A DNA stretch of 64,000 nucleotides from Erinaceus europaeus (GCF_950295315.1 NC_080177.1:79287089-79351088); one strand, 5' to 3'; counted from the first letter of the stretch, positions 40,120 to 52,155 are shown. Program-made: numbers and translations. Notes: a model not told the origin generated them from the letters alone.

Positions 40120-40396
40120 GGGAGTCGGGCACTAGCGCAGCAGGTTAAGCACAGGTGACGAGAAGCTCAAGGACCAGCGTAAGGATCCTGGTTCGAGCTC
40201 CCGGCTCCCCACCTGCAAGGGAGTCGCTTTACAGGCAGTGAAGCAGGTCTGCAGGTGTCTGTCTTTCTCTCCCCCTCTGTCTTCCCCTCCTCTCTCCATT
40301 TCTCTCTGTCCCATCCAACAATGACGACATCAATAACAACAATAGTAACTACAACAATAAACCAACAAGGGCAACAAAATGGAATTAAAAAAAAAA
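40120..40396 (+). mobile_element. SINE-1 with perfect TSD
   Basis: gggagtcgggcactagcgca head, complete. Perfect 14-bp TSD aaaatctaccatca at 40106-40119 and 40397-40410. Confidence 0.97.
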
Positions 40397-40410
40397 AAAA
40401 TCTACCATCA

Positions 40411-41930
40411 ACACTGCCAACCATCCCTTGTACGTCCTTTCTCAGAAGTGTCATCGCCTCAACAATGCAAGAAGAAAATGATTTTCGCCTAACTAATTCT
40501 CTATCAATAAAGAGTCTGCTGACAGTAACTTGGCACGATGATTTTAGAACAGGATACAGTAAACACCATTTCTATACCAGCTCCAGTTTATAGACAACCC
40601 TGCCGTGTTACATAGTACTTTCAGAGCAATCCCAAACTCCAGAGAAGGTGATCTCATGCTATGTTTGGATGCCAAAATAATCAGTGTTCTGTGCCAAGGC
40701 ACAACTGAACTCACAGGAATGAACTTTTCACTTATTTTCCCTGGGGGCAAGATAACCATGCTAGATATTACAGACACATCAGGTAACTGAAACACACTCA
40801 AAGTAGACTGGGAGCCCTGAAAAGTGACTGATTATGTCAAAACTCCTTTCTTATTACACAGACATGATGTTCCAAAAACATCAGTCAGCAGAGATGAGGA
40901 GAGTCATCAGTTGTTAGCAATACTGTTCTTGAAGACAGCAACAGAATCTTACCGTGGGCATCTGATATCCTGGAATCATCTGTCAGTTTACTCTGGACTA
41001 TCAAATGGCACCAACTATTTCTCGGGCCATACCCACAGGCAAAACTTCACACAAATGATCAGTTACACACTTCTGAAGCCAACGAGTGACACTGATACTC
41101 ATTCGGAAGCTGCCAAATGGAGAGTGGGTATTTGATTCAAAGGAAAACCAGTGGCGATTGGAGATAGGTCTGCTGAAGCCACTGCCAGCCGAGCTCCTCG
41201 TCACAGGCACTGGGCCAGGCACCAGGAGCAGCTCAACCCTGTGTCATTGCAGCCCCACTCCCTCGGCGGCGGCTGCCCCTGTGCGAGGCCATGCAGGCTT
41301 TTATGCAGGAGTTAGGCAAAAGAAAAAGGCACTGAAGTTGAAGCAGAACTACTGTTTTCCCCTAAGGACAAAGCAAATCAATTCAGTCAAAGGACTTAAG
41401 GTGTCTGGCTAGTTCAGAAATAAAATCTTAGAGGCATTAATTTCACATAGCCCATCAGCAAAGAGCTTCTTCCTAAGATGAGCGCTAAGCTTCACCATGA
41501 TGGTGCTGGCTGGGCTGCAAATGGCCTAGTGCAGGCACCTGGATCACTGTTTTGTTTTGTCTTTTACTAGGTCGACTTGTGTGCTTTGAGTCTCCACTCT
41601 TTAAAGTGTACGTTCCCTGAGCACAGACATTTTTCCCCAGCTCCCTAAGTCTCAGGGGCCTACAGCAAAGCGTGGTATATAGTAAGCACTCAATAGATAA
41701 GTGACGGAATCGATTTACGGATAACACAGCCTTGCTCAATTTGATTCTGTTAGCAGACTCAAGCAATAAATTCTTGCCATCACAGCATGCTGAAGACGAT
41801 AAGCAAGCTGCTTTTCTGGTTGAAGATTTCTCCGCGTGGTTTGAAGACCTCTCGATCTCTGACCATCGTCTACAAACTCAAGCTGCTTTTTAGGTTGTTT
41901 TGTTTTGTTTCGTGTAATTATTATTTGGGG
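40411..41930. other. Largest unique block on the left half, with an L2 remnant
   Basis: ~1.5 kb with little SINE content. 41600-41705 (cagctccctaagtctcaggg, tagtaagcactcaatagata) matches the typical L2 3' end. 41245-41300 is GC-rich (ccctcggcggcggctgcccc). Open frames at 40605-40790 and 41086-41412 have no splice support. Confidence 0.5.
41600..41710 (+). mobile_element. L2 3' end
   Basis: tccctgagcacagacatttt, then cagcaaagcgtggtatatag and taagcactcaatagataagt, the usual order of L2 3' ends. Confidence 0.7.
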
Positions 41931-41934
41931 GGGG

Positions 41935-42168
41935 GGTTTTTTTTGCCATGACTCAGTGCTGGCATGGCTCCATCATTCCTTACAGACATGATTTCCCCTG
42001 CCCCCTTTCTCTTTTATCTCTGCTAGAGGTGAGATGCAGAGATAGGGAGAGACAGAGGGACACCTGCAGCACTGCTGCACCCCCCACAGGTTGGGACCTG
42101 GGGCTTTCACCTGGGTCCCTGTGCATCGAAACACTGTGCTCGAGAGGCCTAGCCGCCACCCGGTCTTT
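41935..42168 (-). mobile_element. SINE-2, diverged
   Basis: tttttgccatgactcagtgc, gggagagacagagggacacc, gtgcatcgaaacactgtgct and agccgccacccggtc. Confidence 0.8.
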
Positions 42169-42169
42169 T

Positions 42170-44060
42170 TTTTTTTTTTTTTTTACTTTGAAAAATAAAA
42201 CCACTGTGCTCAACCTTTTTCAGTTTCTAGATTAGGTTCTTGGCCAGTTTGGAATACAATAGAAGAATTCCATAGGTTAATTTGTAACATCTGTCTTAAA
42301 TATGATTCCATTTTATTTTTCGTTCCCATAACCACATAAAACAAAAATAGGCCCATTTTAAAATGGGCTGTTGGATTTCTGGCCCCCAATGAAGAATGTG
42401 GAGGAAGCTACTACAACTGCCTTCAGTCTTACCTTGCTGCTCCAAACCCTGAGCTCCTCTCAAGCAGTGCTCTCAATCTTTATGTCTTCCAAAAGAGAGG
42501 CTTCTACGCATTTTTTTTTCCTTAACCACTTTCCCACATGAAAGTTTAATACCACAGATACACCAAACATCTCTGTCGTTCCTCCTCTCTATTTCCCCCT
42601 ACCTTCTTGACTTCTGGCTGTCTCTACCCAATAAATAAAGATTAAGAAAAGAAAAAAGAAACACATTATGGCAGGCAATAAAAGTCAGTCACAAAAGCCC
42701 ATGTACTCTATGGTGTCACTTCTATAAAATGTTCAGAAGAACCAAATTTCTAGGGACAGAAAGTCAATTACTGGCTGGTCTAGAGGAGGAAGGAAAAGTC
42801 ACCAGCTACGGGACTTGTTCTGGAAGTAATGAAAATGTTCTAAAAATGACCTTGGTGATGGTCTCTCATAGTCGTGAATATACTTAAACTCAATGAATTG
42901 TAGCCTTTACATGGGCTAATTATATAATACATGAATTATACATCAATAACACTGTTATTTCATTTTATTTTTTGATATCTGGCTTCTTTTGCAATAGCCA
43001 TAAACAGCTGTGCTAACTTCAGAAGCAAGTCCCATTTTTACATATCTGTGGGTCTGGAATCATGCAATCACAACTTTTTGTCTCTGAGCTTGCTAACCAT
43101 CTGGATGAAACTATACTCCCTGTTATAGTTCCACTGGGCCTGGAGGCTTAATAGCTTCTCTTGGAGGCTCTGTGAAGCTTCATTCAAAAAAAAAAAAAAA
43201 TGTAGGACACAAGATTCTCTTCTAACATGAAGAGACCCCAAGACAAAGCAGACACTTTCACTTTCAGTTCTCAGCATGAGTCAGTTCAGAAGAATTTCTA
43301 TACTCTACCTTCTAAAAATAGAATTGCCAGTAAGGAGACATATCAGTTGTTCTGTCGGTAAAGTCGATATTTCCACAAATATAAATGATTGAAATGCTCT
43401 ATCTATAAATCACCTTATCTCAGTGCCAGCTCTGAGTTGACATTTATTCAGGGATGTACTTACGATCAGATTTAATCTTAAAAGACACAGTCCAAGCCTT
43501 CAAGGTCTAAAGGGACAAAGAGACACAGAAAAATAATTTTAAGATAATTTCACAAAATGTCCCCAGTGTTCTTCTGTTCTGGCACTCAGAAAGTAAATGG
43601 AAATTTTCTGTTAATCATCTATCAATTTGATTTGCTCTTTCTAAATCCCATAGAGGGCAGTGCCCAGAGCACCAACAAACTGTCCTGTCCAGTAACTCAA
43701 TGAAAAGGCATAACATGCACATGAAACCCACATGCTCAATCTCTGCTCAAGTCCACCTGGTCAACTACACCCAGCTGAGGCTGGCAGGGAGCAACTTAAG
43801 TGAGGAAGACACTCAAGTTGACTCTGCCTCACCCCTTCCTCCTCCTCATCTGAGCTCTTAGCTGACACCTGGGGGTTAATGCTTAGAAGGAAGGAGCTTT
43901 CAGATGCAACTTCTGGTGAGACAGCATTCTCCTCCTATCTCCAGAGAAGATTAATTTCACAAAGTCAGAAGAGCCTACCACATTGACCCAAATGAAACGC
44001 ATCTTCCTGGTAGGGTCTTTATAATTCCAGGGAAAGAGACTAGAAGAACTGAAGAGGCAG
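42170..44060. other. Long mostly unique block
   Basis: ~1.9 kb. A SINE-2 3' stub (ctgtctctacccaataaata) lies at 42575-42645 and poly-A at 43187-43200. No exon with both splice sites and an open frame was found on either strand. Confidence 0.5.
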
Positions 44061-44063
44061 GGG

Positions 44064-44245
44064 GGCCAGGTGGTGGGGTATCTGGTTTGCACTACACTGT
44101 GCAAACAACCCAGGTTCAAGCCCCTGGTGCCCAGTTGCAGGGGGAAAAACTTCAGGAGTGGTGAAGCAGGGCTGCAGGTGTCTCTGTCTCTCTCCCTAGC
44201 TTCCCCTCTCCTCTCAATTTCTGTCTACATAAAAAAAAATTTTTT
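44064..44245 (+). mobile_element. SINE-2
   Basis: ggggggccaggtggtggggt head, acccaggttcaagcccctgg, ctgtctacataaaaaaaaat end. Confidence 0.93.
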
Positions 44246-44429
44246 TAAAAGAACGTAAAGTTGATAGAGGCCTTATAACCAGCATCTCCTGGTCACCCAT
44301 CATATGGTGCTGCCATGGTCATACTGAAAGTTCCCATTCACGGATAACAGAACAAACTTCTGTGGAGGGCATGACATCACTGTCTCATTTCATCTTGTGA
44401 ATAAGCATCATCTTGGGACCCTTTTTATT

Positions 44430-44700
44430 GATTTATTTTTTCCTTTTTGCCTCCAGGGTTATTGCTGAAGCTCGGTGCCTGCACTACAAATCCGCTGCTC
44501 CTGGTGGCCACTTTTTCCATTTTATTGGATAGGACAGAGAGAAATCAAGAGAGGAGGGTGAAGCAGACCTGCTTCACTGCTTGTGAAGCGACCCCCTCAT
44601 CCCCCGCAGGTGGGGAGCCGGAGGCTCGAACTGGGATTTTTACTTGGGTCTTTGCGCTTTGTACTAAGTGTGCTTAACCTACTGTGCTACTGCTCATTCC
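44430..44700 (-). mobile_element. SINE-1 with module T
   Basis: gcctccagggttattgctga, ccattttattggataggaca, ggtggggagccggaggctcg, ctactgctcattccc. A section of body is deleted. Confidence 0.92.
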
Positions 44701-44839
44701 CCAGTGGGCCCCTTTTGATATGTGCATGTATGTAAGTATGTACACAGGTATGAGTGTGTGTGTACATATACAGGGAGTGACCACGGGCTTCCTGTGTTCA
44801 CAATACCACCAGAGCAGCCTGGGATGCCTAGCCGATTTC

Positions 44840-45133
44840 TTTTTTTTCATGTTTTATTTATTTTCCCTTTTGTTGCCCTTGTTGTTGTATTGTTGTAGTT
44901 ACTATTATTGTTGTTATTGATGTTGTTGTTGTTAGACAGGACAGAGGGAAATGGAGAGAGGAGGGGAAGACAGAGAGGGAGAGAGAAAGACAGACACCTG
45001 CAGACCTGCTTCACTGTCTGTGAAGCGACTTCCCTGCAGGTGGGGAACCAGGGGCTCGAACCGGGTTCCTGATGCCGGTCCTTGCACTTCAGGCCACATG
45101 TGCTTAACCCACTGTGCTAGCGCCGACTCCCCG
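44840..45133 (-). mobile_element. SINE-1 with TSD
   Basis: Complete reverse copy. ccgatttcttt occurs at its left edge (44831-44841) and right edge (45132-45142). Confidence 0.95.
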
Positions 45134-45139
45134 ATTTCT

Positions 45140-45297
45140 TTATAGAGAGAAGAGACAAAGAGAGGAGAGAGACACCTTCGTACTACTCCACCCTACATAC
45201 AGTCCCACCAGACTTGGCCATGGAGCTCCCATGGTGCAGGGGCTCAAATCCAGGGTTCCACACTTGCTATGGTGTGCCCTCTGCCCGGGTCTCCTAA
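45140..45297 (-). mobile_element. SINE-5-like element
   Basis: agagacaaagagaggagaga, ctcccatggtgcaggggctc, aaatccagggttccacactt, gtgccctctgcccgggtctc. Confidence 0.55.
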
Positions 45298-45299
45298 TC

Positions 45300-45942
45300 C
45301 CCTCCTCACAACAATCAAGTTAAAGGCAGAGCTGAGGAGCTGCCTGCAGGATGACAGGATGGAACCCAAAACTCTGGCTCCAAAATCCACCCGTGTCACG
45401 GTCCTTTAAATAATCCCAGACAAGCAACTTGACCTCCAAAGTGGGTGCCATTCAGAGATGATCTGTTGACTGAGGACGGTGTGAATGGGGCATGTCCTCA
45501 GTGAACTTAGATCACTGCAGTTACAGATTTAAATGCTGGCTTTCGAACAATCAAAGCGACTCCACGTGAAAAGTCTGCAACCCCAAAACAAGGTGAAGTA
45601 CTGAAGATTCACTGCTGCAGAAGGCAAATCAAAACAGAATGAAGATCGAAGGTTCTTATTCGTCTTGCTAGAAATGAGTACACCTGGAAGTCAACTCCTC
45701 AAATAACTTCAGTGGCTCTCTGCCTCACCTGAGAAGCACTGGTCCTCCCAGAAGGGTCGTGGGAGGGAAAGGTGACCAGAGGGCTCTGAATTCCAATTCC
45801 AACAGGACCCAGACAGAGAAGGGGAAAAAGAAAGAATAAATGGGGGCAGTCAGAAGTAGTAGGTGTGACTCAGAACAGAAGAGGATACAGAACCACAGAA
45901 AAAAAATTATAGATATCAAATATTAATAGGCAGTTATAGAAA
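45300..45942. other. Unique sequence
   Basis: No repeat or gene recognised with confidence. Confidence 0.4.
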
Positions 45943-45944
45943 TA

Positions 45945-46105
45945 ATAGTCAACCCATATCTGCAATCTTGGGAGAAATACCGCAGTTTCCAATGGAGGAA
46001 GAGGGGACACAGAACTCGTGGTGGGAAAGGTGTGGAATTACACCTGTTATCTTATAATTTTGTAAATCAATATTAAATCATTAATCAGATTTTTTTTAAA
46101 AAGAA
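45945..46105 (+). mobile_element. L1-type 3' UTR end
   Basis: Same terminal as the 8.0-kb copy: tatctgcaatcttgggagaa, tccaatggaggaagagggga, tcttataattttgtaaatca. Confidence 0.7.
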
Positions 46106-46379
46106 CCTCTGATCAGCTACCAACAGTCTAATAATACTGTTCAAAACTAATCTATACTTGTAAGATTAAATAAGCCTAAATACTAAGACAAACCAAGGAT
46201 TAAGATTTTTTAAAAAGCCACCCCCAAACAAGTTATTATGCCACCAGAAATTCTTAATAATTCAAGGAAGAGAATACTAAAGATTGATTTAGATAAAAGA
46301 TTTTTCTTGGGGGGGTGGGAGGTGAGGGACTCTGTCTCTGTCATGAGGAACTTTCTCTCACATGAAATAAATAAGCATC

Positions 46380-46520
46380 ATGGTCCTGGAGGCGACACAG
46401 TGAAGGAGGTGTTGGACTCTCAAGCATGAGGTCCTGAGACCGATTCTCAGCAGCACATGTGCCAGAGTGACGCTTGGCTCTATTCTTTCTCTCCTCCCAT
46501 CTTTCTCAGGAATAAATAAA
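46380..46520 (+). mobile_element. SINE-4
   Basis: ggtcctggaggcgacacagt, ggactctcaagcatgaggtc, cagcagcacatgtgccagag, ataaataaaagtg end. Confidence 0.93.
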
Positions 46521-46522
46521 AG

Positions 46523-46835
46523 TGAGCATGTCGCCATGTGCAAGGACCCTGGTTCAAGCCCCTTGCCCCTACTTAGGTGGGGGACTTCAAAAGCAGTGAG
46601 ACAGTACTGCAGCATCTCTCTTTCTTCCCTTTGCCATCTCCCCCTCCCTCTCGATTTTCTCTGCCTCTATGCAAAAAGAAAGGAAGAAAGGAAGGGAGGA
46701 AGGAAGGAAGGGAGGGAGGGAGGGAGGAAGGGAGGGAGGGAGGGAGGGGAAGAAACTGGCCACCAGCAATAATGGATTCATTATGCAAGCACTAAACCCC
46801 AGTGATAACCCTAGTGGCAATTAAAATAAACAAAT
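46523..46835 (+). mobile_element. SINE-2 with module T and internal purine repeat
   Basis: It starts at gcatgtcgccatgtgcaagg (head short). The (GGAA/GGGA)n run at 46676-46753 sits between the body and module T (caccagcaataatggattca). Confidence 0.9.
46676..46753. repeat. (GGAA/GGGA)n
   Basis: All-purine run of ~78 nt within the SINE. Confidence 0.95.
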
Positions 46836-46971
46836 AAGTAAAATCAAGGAGGGGAGAGAAAAAAGAAGGGGGGAGGAGGAGGAGAAGGGAAAAAAAATAA
46901 GGACATAAATCTTAAACATTTGATTTGAGGAAATGTCCTGGCCATTAAAAGTTTTAAGTGTTAACTGGATT

Positions 46972-47258
46972 TTTTAAAAAAATTTTTTATTAGGGAATTA
47001 ATGTTTTACATTCAACAGTAAATACAATAGTTTGTACATGCATAACATTTCCCAGTTTCCCATATAACAATACAACCCCCACTAGGTCCTCTGTCATCCT
47101 TCTTGGACCTGTATTCTCCCCACCCTCCCCCCCACACCCCAGAGTCTTTTACTTTGGTGCAATACTCCAAAACTCCAGTTCAGGTTCTACTTGTGTTTTC
47201 TTTTCTGATCTTGTTTTTCAACTTCTGCCTGAGAGTGAGATCATCCCATATTCTAGAG
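46972..47258 (-). mobile_element. L1 3' UTR, minus strand
   Basis: ttttattagggaattaatgt, aacatttcccagtttcccat, tttactttggtgcaatactc, caacttctgcctgagagtga. The flanks share tgttaactggat (46959 and 47260), a probable TSD. Confidence 0.88.
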
Positions 47259-47259
47259 T

Positions 47260-47734
47260 GTTAACTGGATTCAATAAGCATATAAAGTCCACATTGAATA
47301 GAAAAGTTAAGATGATAGTCAAATGCTCTCCCTTCTCACCGTGACCCACATTAACATCCTCTGACTAGCGACATCAATGCAGTGCGCCTGAACGTCGGGC
47401 CTGACTTCACATCTGTTTTCACCTCTTTAAATTAACTTCAGTTCTACTAAGCTCTCTTTCACAGTCTATATACTTCCAGGACGCCTCCAAGCTCTTAAAG
47501 GAGCATTTATTTCAAAACAAAACAGATGCCGGCCTGATGACACTGTGATAATTTTAAGGGCACTGAGCAGAAGTCAAAGACAGGGTGACAGACAACTTCA
47601 CAGCAGAACCCAAACTGTAAGATGAGAAAGCAAACATTCCCCCCTACCCCCACTGCACCCGAAAATGAAAATCTTCAGTTTCCTAACTGGTCTTCACGTG
47701 CGAAGTAATGTGAAGGAAGGTGTTCTTACAAAGA

Positions 47735-47799
<65 letters not shown>

Positions 47800-48204
47800 A
47801 ACCAATTCTGTAGTTGTCACAATTTCTGTGGAGATTTCAATTATTTTCTGTAGAGATTTCAATTCATTTTCTGTGGAGATTTAAATTTATTTCACAACAA
47901 CAGTGAAGATTTAGATGCCATCTAGCTATCTGTACGACAAACATTTGAGGCCTCTGGTCTTGAAGTTCCCTAGAAGGGGCCCACTGTGAGCATGTTCCCC
48001 AGAGGAGCATGTGAAGCTCAGTGACCAGAGAGAAGGCTGATGGCAGGCACCACTGGGACTCCACTGGAGTGGAGAAAATTACAGACATCACACCACAGTT
48101 TGCCCCCAGGAGTCGGACACAGGCGCTCCTTCACCTTCTCCAAGTCCACTTGCTTAGCACCCAGTTCTCCCAACAAAGCCAGCCACGGGAAGAGATGACT
48201 AACA
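47260..48204. other. Unique sequence with (GAAA)n
   Basis: Contains the microsatellite at 47734-47801, followed by three imperfect copies of ttctgtggagatttcaatt at 47824-47890. No gene called. Confidence 0.45.
47734..47801. repeat. (GAAA)n microsatellite
   Basis: About 16 uninterrupted units. Confidence 0.97.
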
Positions 48205-48217
48205 AAAGGAAATGGCC

Positions 48218-48475
48218 GGGAGTCGGGCGGTAGCACAGCAGGTTAAACGCAGGTGGCGCGAAGCGCAGGGACCGGCATAAGGATCCCGGTTCGAGCCCCC
48301 AGCTCCCCACCTGCAGGGGAGTCGCTTCACAAGTGGTGAAGCAGGTCTGCAGGTGTCTATCTTTCTCTCTCCCTCTCTGTCTTCCCCTCCTCTCTCCATT
48401 TCTCACTGTCCTGTCTAGCAACAATGACATCAATAACAACAGTAAATACAGTAATAAATTTAAAAAAAAAAAAAA
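48218..48475 (+). mobile_element. SINE-1 with TSD
   Basis: gggagtcgggcggtagcaca head, complete, poly-A end. aaaaggaaatggcc occurs at 48204-48217 and 48476-48489. Confidence 0.96.
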
Positions 48476-48712
48476 AAAGGAAATGGCCTACGTAGTTCTT
48501 GTGCAAACCACGTTCAAGTCACCTGGGGAAAATGCAGATATGAGGATCTGAAGGCTAGTCAAAGCTCTGATTTCACCATGTGTTAAAAAACGCTGACAAT
48601 GCCTATTCCACGGAGATAAAATAAGGTGACCTCAGTCATGAACCTAACACTCACTGACTGATGATGTCAGTGGAAGACATGGTCACGTGTCAGTTTTAAG
48701 AAATACAATTCG

Positions 48713-49069
48713 GGGGTCGGGTGGTAGTGCAGCGGGTTAAGCACATGTAGCGCAAAGCCCAAGGACCGGCGTAAGGATCCCGGTTCAAGCCCCCGGCTCC
48801 CCACCTGCAGGGAAGTCACTTCACAGGCGGTGAAGCAGGTCTGCAGGTGTCTATCTTTTTCTCCCCTCTCTGTCTTCCCCTCCCCTCTCCACTTCTCTCT
48901 GTCCTATCCAACAACAAAGGACATCAACAACAACAATAATAACCACAACAAGGCTACAACAGCAAGGGCAACAAAAGGGAGAAAAAAAATGGCCTCCAGG
49001 AGAAGTGGATTCATGGTGCAGGCACTGAGCCCAGCAATAACTCTGAAGGCAAAAAAAAAAAGTAAGAAA
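48713..49069 (+). mobile_element. SINE-1 with module T and TSD
   Basis: gggggtcgggtggtagtgca head, module T, (GAAA)n-like tail. aagaaatacaatt (left) and aagaaatataatt (right) flank it. Confidence 0.95.
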
Positions 49070-49089
49070 GAAAGAAAGAAATATAATTC

Positions 49090-50055
49090 ATCACTAAATA
49101 TACAAAAGGAAAAAAAAAGTCCCTGTCTCCACTGTAGCTTCACACAGACAAAAGAAAAACAATCATCCCATATGAGCTTTTACCAGCAAGACCAGCCTTT
49201 CACTGAAGAAATGGGTGGAGAGCTTCCCTCATCAGCATGGCACAGTATTTAAAACAAATTACAAGTCTAGCAAGGTGATGGTCAGAACTAGCCTATTATA
49301 TGCAGTCGGGTTTTTTGGCATTCCTAATAATAAAACATGTTTGCCTATGCACACAGCCAAACCCTGACTGCAGCTATCTTAGTCCCAACCCAAGTGATGC
49401 TGTAATACATACTAAAGTAAGAAAAAAAAAAAAGCTATAGCAAGAACTCAATATCCCGGCTCCCGTGCAGAGGACTAATGTTTACTTTGCAGGCTAGAGA
49501 TAAGGACGGGCAATAATGTGGAAAGAAAAGTCTGCTGCTCGATAAAATGCAGTGGCCCGCGTGGATTTGATCACCAGGAAGCATCAAAATCAAAAGGCAG
49601 AAAGAAAAACCACGCAGAGACGAATGCCAGAAGTGTCTGTGCTAGACAAGCACATAAAGAGAGAAGTTGCTCCCATCTTCCAAACATCTGCATCGACTTG
49701 AAGAGCAGTCACAGGCTTCACCTGTGTGTCTGCATTCCGCCCCGCAGTCCCAAGAAGGCAGAACCTGGGTCTCTGCATTGCTGGCGGATGCAGGCATGAG
49801 GTCACACTTCAGCAGGCAGAAGAGTCATTCAGTCTCAGGCTGAGTCTCGTAACACAAAAGGCAGCAAGCTGAAGGCCAGCGTCTCAACAGTGCAGCCTAA
49901 ATGCCCACGGTGGGCCACAGAGAAGGCTCGGCAGGTCGGGCACGCGTCTCGGAATGCCAAGCGCCACCACAATGGGGGCTGGGGGTCTCTCTCAGTCTGT
50001 CTGAATGAAGGAGATGGCCCTGGTCAGGGGAATCGCTCTTGTGTGAGATCCTGGT
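49090..50055. other. Unique sequence
   Basis: Non-repetitive. Open frames of 93-104 residues have no splice sites or recognisable domains. Confidence 0.45.
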
Positions 50056-50060
50056 CCTAC

Positions 50061-50438
50061 AAACAGAAGAAGGAGGAAGAAGAAGAGGAGGAGGAGGAAG
50101 TAGAAGGAAATGGAAAAGGATTAGGAGGAGGAGAGGAAGAAGAGGAAGAGGAGGAAGAAGAGGAGGGGGAGGGAGAAGAAGGAAAAGGAAGAGAAGGAGA
50201 TTAGGAGGAGGAGAGAAGAAGAGGAGGAGGAAGAGGAGGAGGAGGGAGAAGAAGGAAAAGGAGAAGATTAGGAGGAGGAGAGAAGAGCAAGAGGAGGAGG
50301 AAGAGGAGGAAGAAGAGGCGGTAGAAGAGGAGGAGGTAGAAGAGGAAGAGGAGGAGGAAGAGGAGGAAGAGGTGGAAGAAAAGGAGGTAGAAGAGGAGGA
50401 GGTAGAAGAGGAAGAGGAGGAGAAGGAAGAGGGGAAAA
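50061..50438. repeat. Purine-only (GGA/GAA)n tract
   Basis: ~380 nt almost entirely of G and A on the plus strand, with scattered single T. It consists of longer reiterated blocks (ggagaagaaggaaaagg-type and gaggaggtagaagaggaaga-type). It replaces the CT-rich segment of an adjoining reverse SINE-2. Long Glu/Arg/Lys frames through it are compositional artefacts. Confidence 0.95.
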
Positions 50439-50439
50439 G

Positions 50440-50575
50440 ACAGAGAGACACCTGCAGCCCTGCTTCCCCACTCATGAAGCTTTCCCCCTGCAGGTGGCGA
50501 TGGGGGCTTGAACCTGGATCCCTGTGGACTGGATGTGTGCGCTTAACCAGGTGCGCCTCGCCTGGCCCCTCTAGG
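50440..50575 (-). mobile_element. SINE-2 head half
   Basis: cacctgcagccctgcttccc to gcgcctcgcctggcccct; the purine tract occupies the place of its 3' half. Confidence 0.88.
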
Positions 50576-50634
50576 TCCACTTTAATCAGGACTTCAGACA
50601 GGACGACCGTTAAGTGGCACATTAGACAGAATAA

Positions 50635-50771
50635 TCAAGGAGTAGGAGATAGTTCATTCATCAAGTGTCGTATCGGGTGTAAGGTCTTGGATTTGAGCTT
50701 CAGTCAATGCACTAGGAGAAGCTCCAGGGCTGATGAAATAGGACTGTGCTGTCTCTTCCTCTCTTTCTAGA

Positions 50772-50807
<36 letters not shown>

Positions 50808-50812
50808 AATAT
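50635..50812 (+). mobile_element. SINE-5-like with (CT)n
   Basis: ggagatagttcattcatcaa, ggatttgagcttcagtcaat, then (CT)n at 50773-50806. Confidence 0.5.
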
Positions 50813-50814
50813 GC

Positions 50815-51200
50815 CTGAAATGAAAAGAATGAAAAAAAAAAAAAAAAGTTGGCCTGGAGTATCAAGTATGCAGCACCACTAACAACGACAACAAGCGCAA
50901 GGACCAGGTAAGATCACCACCAGCGGGAAGTTGAGAGCAACAGGAGACAAGGCGGTCAGGCTGCCACAGCCCCAACAGGCTGCTCCAGGTCAGTCTGTTC
51001 TTCAATAAAACCAAGACAAACATTGTAAATCGGAGTTAATTTAAAGGAAAATGTGGCAAGAATTGGTCAGGCCCCAGACCAAAAGCAAAGGGAAAGATTA
51101 AGAAGATGATTTCTACTCAGCAGCTAAAAAGAAAGATTTCAAAGTGAGTGAGCAGGTATGTCTCAGACAAGACAAGTGTACACTCACTAGAGTCACAGTC
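50815..51200. other. Unique sequence
   Basis: A module-T-like remnant (ttggcctggagtatcaagta) near 50850. Nothing else is recognised. Confidence 0.4.
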
Positions 51201-51297
51201 CTGCAAAGGGGGGGGGGAGTAGCCCAGTGGGCAGAGGACAGGACTCTGCAGTTAGTTTAGAGCGCATCTATGGATTCACACCAGAGTGGTGACTGTG

Positions 51298-51510
51298 GTG
51301 TTTTTTTTTATATTTTTGTTTATTTATTATTGGATAGAAACAGAGAAATAGAGAGGGGAAGGGGAGATAGAGAGGGAGGCAGAGAAACACCTGCAGCCCT
51401 GCTTCACCACTCATGAAGCTTTCCCCCTGCAGGTGGGGGCCAGGGACTTGAACCCGGCTCCTTGCGCACTGCAATGTGAGCGCTTAACCAGGTGCACCAC
51501 CATCCCCCCC
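51298..51510 (-). mobile_element. SINE-2
   Basis: ttattattggatagaaacag, aagctttccccctgcaggtg, aggtgcaccaccatcccccc. Confidence 0.94.
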
Positions 51511-51610
51511 CCTTTTTTAATACCAGCACACTGCTCAGCTCTGGCTTATGGTGGTACGGGGAATTGAACCTGAAACTTCAGAGCCTCAGGCAATAACTAT
51601 TAAGCTTTTA
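51511..51610 (-). mobile_element. SINE-3
   Basis: cactgctcagctctggctta, tggtacggggaattgaacct, cagagcctcaggcaataact. Directly abuts the SINE-2. Confidence 0.88.
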
Positions 51611-51611
51611 T

Positions 51612-52155
51612 GAAACCTTCAAAACAGTCACTCCCGCCTCTACAAAAGCCCACGGGAACGGATAGCTTTGCTGTTTTTCTCTGATCCTGGCAGAAGGTCT
51701 AGTGTGTGTCCGCAGCTATGGGAAATCTGGCTTTTAATTGGAAATCCGTACCATCACCACCATGAGTTAAATACTTTGAAAAATAAAATGTGCTTTTTGT
51801 TAAGAGCTGGACAAAAGAGCCCATTCACAGAAGACCACACACTGGACACCCTATTCCTCTTGGAAGTCCAGAACTGGCAAATCTATGAAGCTGCAAAGCA
51901 GATCAGTGGCAGCCTAGAACTAAGGGCAGGACCCTAGGTGGGTCCACGGAGAGAGAATGAGCGGCTATAAGTGGGTTTGGAATTTCTCTGGAGGGTGATG
52001 AAGACCGTCCAAAAATGTTTCTAGAGATAACCCTAAGCAATCCTTAATAAGGATGAACTGAAAACTGTTGACCAGTAACTTCACATGGGATAACTGTACA
52101 GCAATTCCTGAATTATTATAATTCCCAAAAGACAGTGCCAAGGAAAAAAGTGAAC
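51612..52155. other. Unique sequence
   Basis: No gene recognised; an open 89-residue frame at 51668-51937 lacks splice sites. Confidence 0.4.

Noticed and set aside
41086..41412. Open frame with a GC-rich segment
   Set aside because: No splice sites in the right phase and no recognisable domain; left as unique sequence.
48018..48236. 72-residue minus-strand frame ending near a SINE head
   Set aside because: Starts within the SINE and lacks splice sites; residues show no family motif.
50039..50770. A 243-residue open frame on the plus strand and a 241-residue one on the minus strand
   Set aside because: Both run through the purine-only tract and read as Glu/Arg/Lys or Ser/Leu/Pro repeats before entering SINE sequence. 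Absence of stops is compositional.
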